64,000 nt of DNA from assembly GCF_042138895.1 (NCBI RefSeq), contig NZ_JBHIKW010000001.1:496001-560000 (forward strand). The letters are read 5' to 3'. Below, in pieces: positions 62,123 to 64,000 of this stretch (its first letter is position 1; every line of letters begins with the position of its first letter). The position numbers were made by a program, and so were the translations under genes. The notes under the pieces were generated by a model. The model made no database searches. It was given only the letters and a program-made list of their open reading frames with translations, and was not told the origin of the DNA. This stretch comes from Cedecea selenatireducens (lineage in GTDB: Bacteria > Pseudomonadota > Gammaproteobacteria > Enterobacterales > Enterobacteriaceae).

Positions 62123-62539
62123 TTAAACACGGCTACCTGACACTGCCTCCACCGCAAAAGCCGCGATTTGCCCATCCTGCTCTTTGGTGGCGCCCGACAC
62201 GCCAATAGCGCCGATAACCACGCCCTCAGCGTTTCGCAGCGGGATACCGCCGGCAATGCCCACCAGCCCGCCGTTGCTGTTCTCGAGCGAATAGGCAGGG
62301 CCGTTCGGATGCAAATTCATGCCCACGTCTTCGCTGTTGGCCTGGAACAACACCGCCGTACGTGCTTTGCGCATGGCGATATCAATGGTGGCCAGGAAAG
62401 TCCCGTCCATACGGGCAAGGGCCGTTAGATGGCCGCCGCCGTCCAGCACCACGGCTGAAACGGGTGGAAAGCGGTGAGTTTCTACCGCCGTTTTTACGCT
62501 GGCGAGCAGCGCTTCTGCAAGAGCTAAACTGACCGTCAC
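62123..62539 (-). CDS. GlcG/HbpS-family small protein
   Basis: A 138-residue protein of the GlcG/HbpS (DUF336) family. It has SAVVLDGGGHLTALARMDG near the N-terminus and SNGGLVGIAGGIPLRNAEG then VVIGAIGVSGATKEQDGQIA near the C-terminus. Some relatives bind haem or cobalamin-like ligands, or sit in dehydratase operons, but many have no known role. It is encoded 10 bp downstream of an MFS exporter gene and is probably co-transcribed with it. No signal peptide is visible. Confidence 0.85.
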   Translation of the reverse strand: MTVSLALAEALLASVKTAVETHRFPPVSAVVLDGGGHLTALARMDGTFLATIDIAMRKARTAVLFQANSEDVGMNLHPNGPAYSLENSNGGLVGIAGGIPLRNAEGVVIGAIGVSGATKEQDGQIAAFAVEAVSGSRV

Positions 62540-62549
62540 GATAGAAACC

Positions 62550-63773
62550 TCAATGGGCTAACGGGGGATGTTTTTTGGCGTCCATAACCGCCCAGGTGTG
62601 AATAAGCAGGCCGAAGACCGCCAGAATCGCACCGACCCAGCCGGTGGACTCCCAGCCAAACCCGGCTGAAATAGTCACCCCGCCAAGCCAGGCGCCCAGC
62701 GCGTTGGCAATGTTAAACGCCGAGTGGTTCATCGCTGCCGCCATGGTTTGCGCATCACCGGCAACGTCCATCAGGCGAATTTGCAGCACCGAGGAGAGCG
62801 ACACCATGGTGCCCACCAGCATCACGGTTACCGCACCAAGCCACGGATAATGCGAGGTATAAACGTATGCGCTGAGCACCAGGATCGCCCAAATCAGCAG
62901 CAGGCGAACGGTTTTCTCCAGCCCGCGATCCGCCAGGCGACCGCCGACAATATTGCCGACTATCATACCCAGGCCAAACATCGACAGGATCACCGGGATC
63001 ATGCCCACCGACTGGTGCGCCAGCTCCAGCATCGTTGGCTTGACGTAGCTGAAGACGGAGAACATCCCGCCGCTGCCAATGGCGCCGATAGCCAGCGTCA
63101 GCAGTACCTGCTTACGGGTCAGCGCGGTCAGCTCACGCAGCGGACTGGCATCTTTATCCCCGGCACGCCAGGGAACCCAGGCCCACACCAGAATCAGCGT
63201 CAATACGGCAAGACCACCCACGATAGCAAACGCGCTGCGCCAGCCGAACAGCTGCCCGATGGCCGCCACCGCCGGTACGCCCAGTAAATTGGCGATTGTC
63301 AGGCCCAGCAGCACCATCGACACCGCCTGCGCACGCTTCGAACGTTCAACAAGGCTTGCCGCCAGCAATGCTGCCACGCCAAAGAACGTGCCGTGCGGGA
63401 AACCGGCCAGAAAACGCGCCAGCATCATCGAGTAGTACCCGGGCGCAAAAGCACTCAGCAGGTTGCCGACGGCGAACATTGCCATCAAGGCAATAAGAAA
63501 ATCTCGCCGCGCCATGCGTGCGCCAAGCACAGCCAGTAGCGGAGCACCGACCACCACGCCCAGCGCGTAAATGCTGATCAGGTGGCCCGCAGAAGGAATG
63601 GAAACGTGCAGCCCGTTAGCGGCATCGGGCAGCAATCCCATGATAACGAATTCGCCGGTACCGATGGCGAAGCCGCCCATGCCGAGCGCGAACAGCGCTT
63701 TCAGCAGCCCCGAACGCGACAGGGAAACCGTATCGGCCCTTCGTTCCTGGGCCTGTTCATTAAGTGATGACAT
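62550..63773 (-). CDS. MFS transporter, DHA1 family (AraJ/YdhP-like)
   Basis: A 407-residue inner-membrane major facilitator protein with twelve predicted hydrophobic segments. It shows FALGMGGFAIGTGEFVIMGLLP at TM1, ARFLAGFPHGTFFGVAA in the AraJ/Bcr-type TM4 region and the C-terminal TM11-12. Such proteins export sugars, arabinose-like compounds or drugs. It lies just upstream of the GlcG/HbpS-like gene. The substrate cannot be inferred. Confidence 0.9.
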   Translation of the reverse strand: MSSLNEQAQERRADTVSLSRSGLLKALFALGMGGFAIGTGEFVIMGLLPDAANGLHVSIPSAGHLISIYALGVVVGAPLLAVLGARMARRDFLIALMAMFAVGNLLSAFAPGYYSMMLARFLAGFPHGTFFGVAALLAASLVERSKRAQAVSMVLLGLTIANLLGVPAVAAIGQLFGWRSAFAIVGGLAVLTLILVWAWVPWRAGDKDASPLRELTALTRKQVLLTLAIGAIGSGGMFSVFSYVKPTMLELAHQSVGMIPVILSMFGLGMIVGNIVGGRLADRGLEKTVRLLLIWAILVLSAYVYTSHYPWLGAVTVMLVGTMVSLSSVLQIRLMDVAGDAQTMAAAMNHSAFNIANALGAWLGGVTISAGFGWESTGWVGAILAVFGLLIHTWAVMDAKKHPPLAH

Positions 63774-63845
63774 AGTTTTTTAACTTGTGCAGGTGAACAA
63801 CAAAATACGCCCCGGGCGCGGATTCGCTCGGGGCGCGAGAGAGTA

Positions 63846-64000
63846 CTAAAGCGATGTTTTACGGTGCGGGGGCGCCATAAATTCGGCCCCCAGCGGCGTG
63901 CTAATGTGCTCAGCTAAAATGGCGTCGATGTCGCGTTTGTCTTCGGCGGTCAACGTCCAGCCGGAAACCTCTTCCACCCCGTTTAGCTGTTCCGGACGGC
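63846..64000 (-). CDS. Probable aldo/keto reductase, C-terminal fragment cut by the window edge
   Basis: Reading from the right edge on the minus strand gives 51 codons to a TAG at 63846-63848: RPEQLNGVEEVSGWTLTAED followed by KRDIDAILAEHISTPLGAEF. An Arg-Pro-Glu-Gln-Leu turn with a later Leu-Thr-x-Glu-Asp helix is typical of the last helices of aldo/keto reductases. The match is short, so the identity is provisional. It is separated from the MFS gene by 72 bp and lies on the same strand. Confidence 0.55.
   Translation of the reverse strand, partial: RPEQLNGVEEVSGWTLTAEDKRDIDAILAEHISTPLGAEFMAPPHRKTSL

Overview
The window is a chromosomal segment of an enterobacterium (order Enterobacterales, family Enterobacteriaceae). 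The order colanic-acid operon / yegH / asmA / dcd / udk / dgcE / alkA / yegD / mdtABCD-baeSR / trhP / cyaR / yegS / fbaB / yegTUVW / thiDM follows the Escherichia coli K-12 backbone (compared from memory, no search run). Coding sequence is GC-rich. The lpxO gene, the asc locus placed here, and the missing yegP and yegX show it is not E. coli. It fits an Enterobacter/Klebsiella/Cedecea-like genus, which I cannot resolve further.

Region 1 (1-17.2 kb, minus strand): most of the colanic acid (M-antigen) operon from wza down to a wcaJ cut by the left edge. It encodes export and control (Wza, Wzb, Wzc), transferases and acetyltransferases (WcaA, B, C, E, F, I, J), the polymerase WcaD, and GDP-fucose/GDP-mannose supply (Gmd, Fcl, Gmm, ManC, ManB/CpsG). 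The 0.73 kb leader upstream of wza carries a clear JUMPstart/ops element (RfaH target) and a candidate RcsAB box.

Region 2 (17.9-28.8 kb): backbone genes yegH, asmA, dcd, udk, dgcE, alkA and yegD. Region 3 (28.8-29.6 kb) is a small HigB/HigA-like toxin-antitoxin pair with an inverted-repeat operator, sitting between yegD and mdtA.

Region 4 (29.7-40.8 kb): mdtABCD-baeSR, a tightly overlapping efflux and two-component operon behind a candidate BaeR box. Region 5 (40.9-50.9 kb): trhP, the sRNA gene cyaR with a CRP site centred at -41.5, yegS, a strongly structured spacer, fbaB, the yegTUV operon with its GntR-type regulator yegW, and thiMD behind a TPP riboswitch.

Region 6 (51.1-64 kb) is accessory: the lipid A hydroxylase gene lpxO; a DoxX/azoreductase pair divergent from a LysR regulator; a Fur-box-preceded periplasmic binding protein and a FecA-like TonB receptor without any permease or ATPase; an ascG-ascFB beta-glucoside locus; a GlcG/HbpS-like gene with an MFS exporter; and the C-terminal end of a probable aldo/keto reductase at the right edge.

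I found no insertion sequence, integrase, CRISPR array, tRNA or rRNA. The least explained items are the nested inverted repeat between yegS and fbaB, the FecA-like receptor plus orphan binding protein, the toxin-antitoxin module, and a REP-like hairpin family seen at two or three loci.
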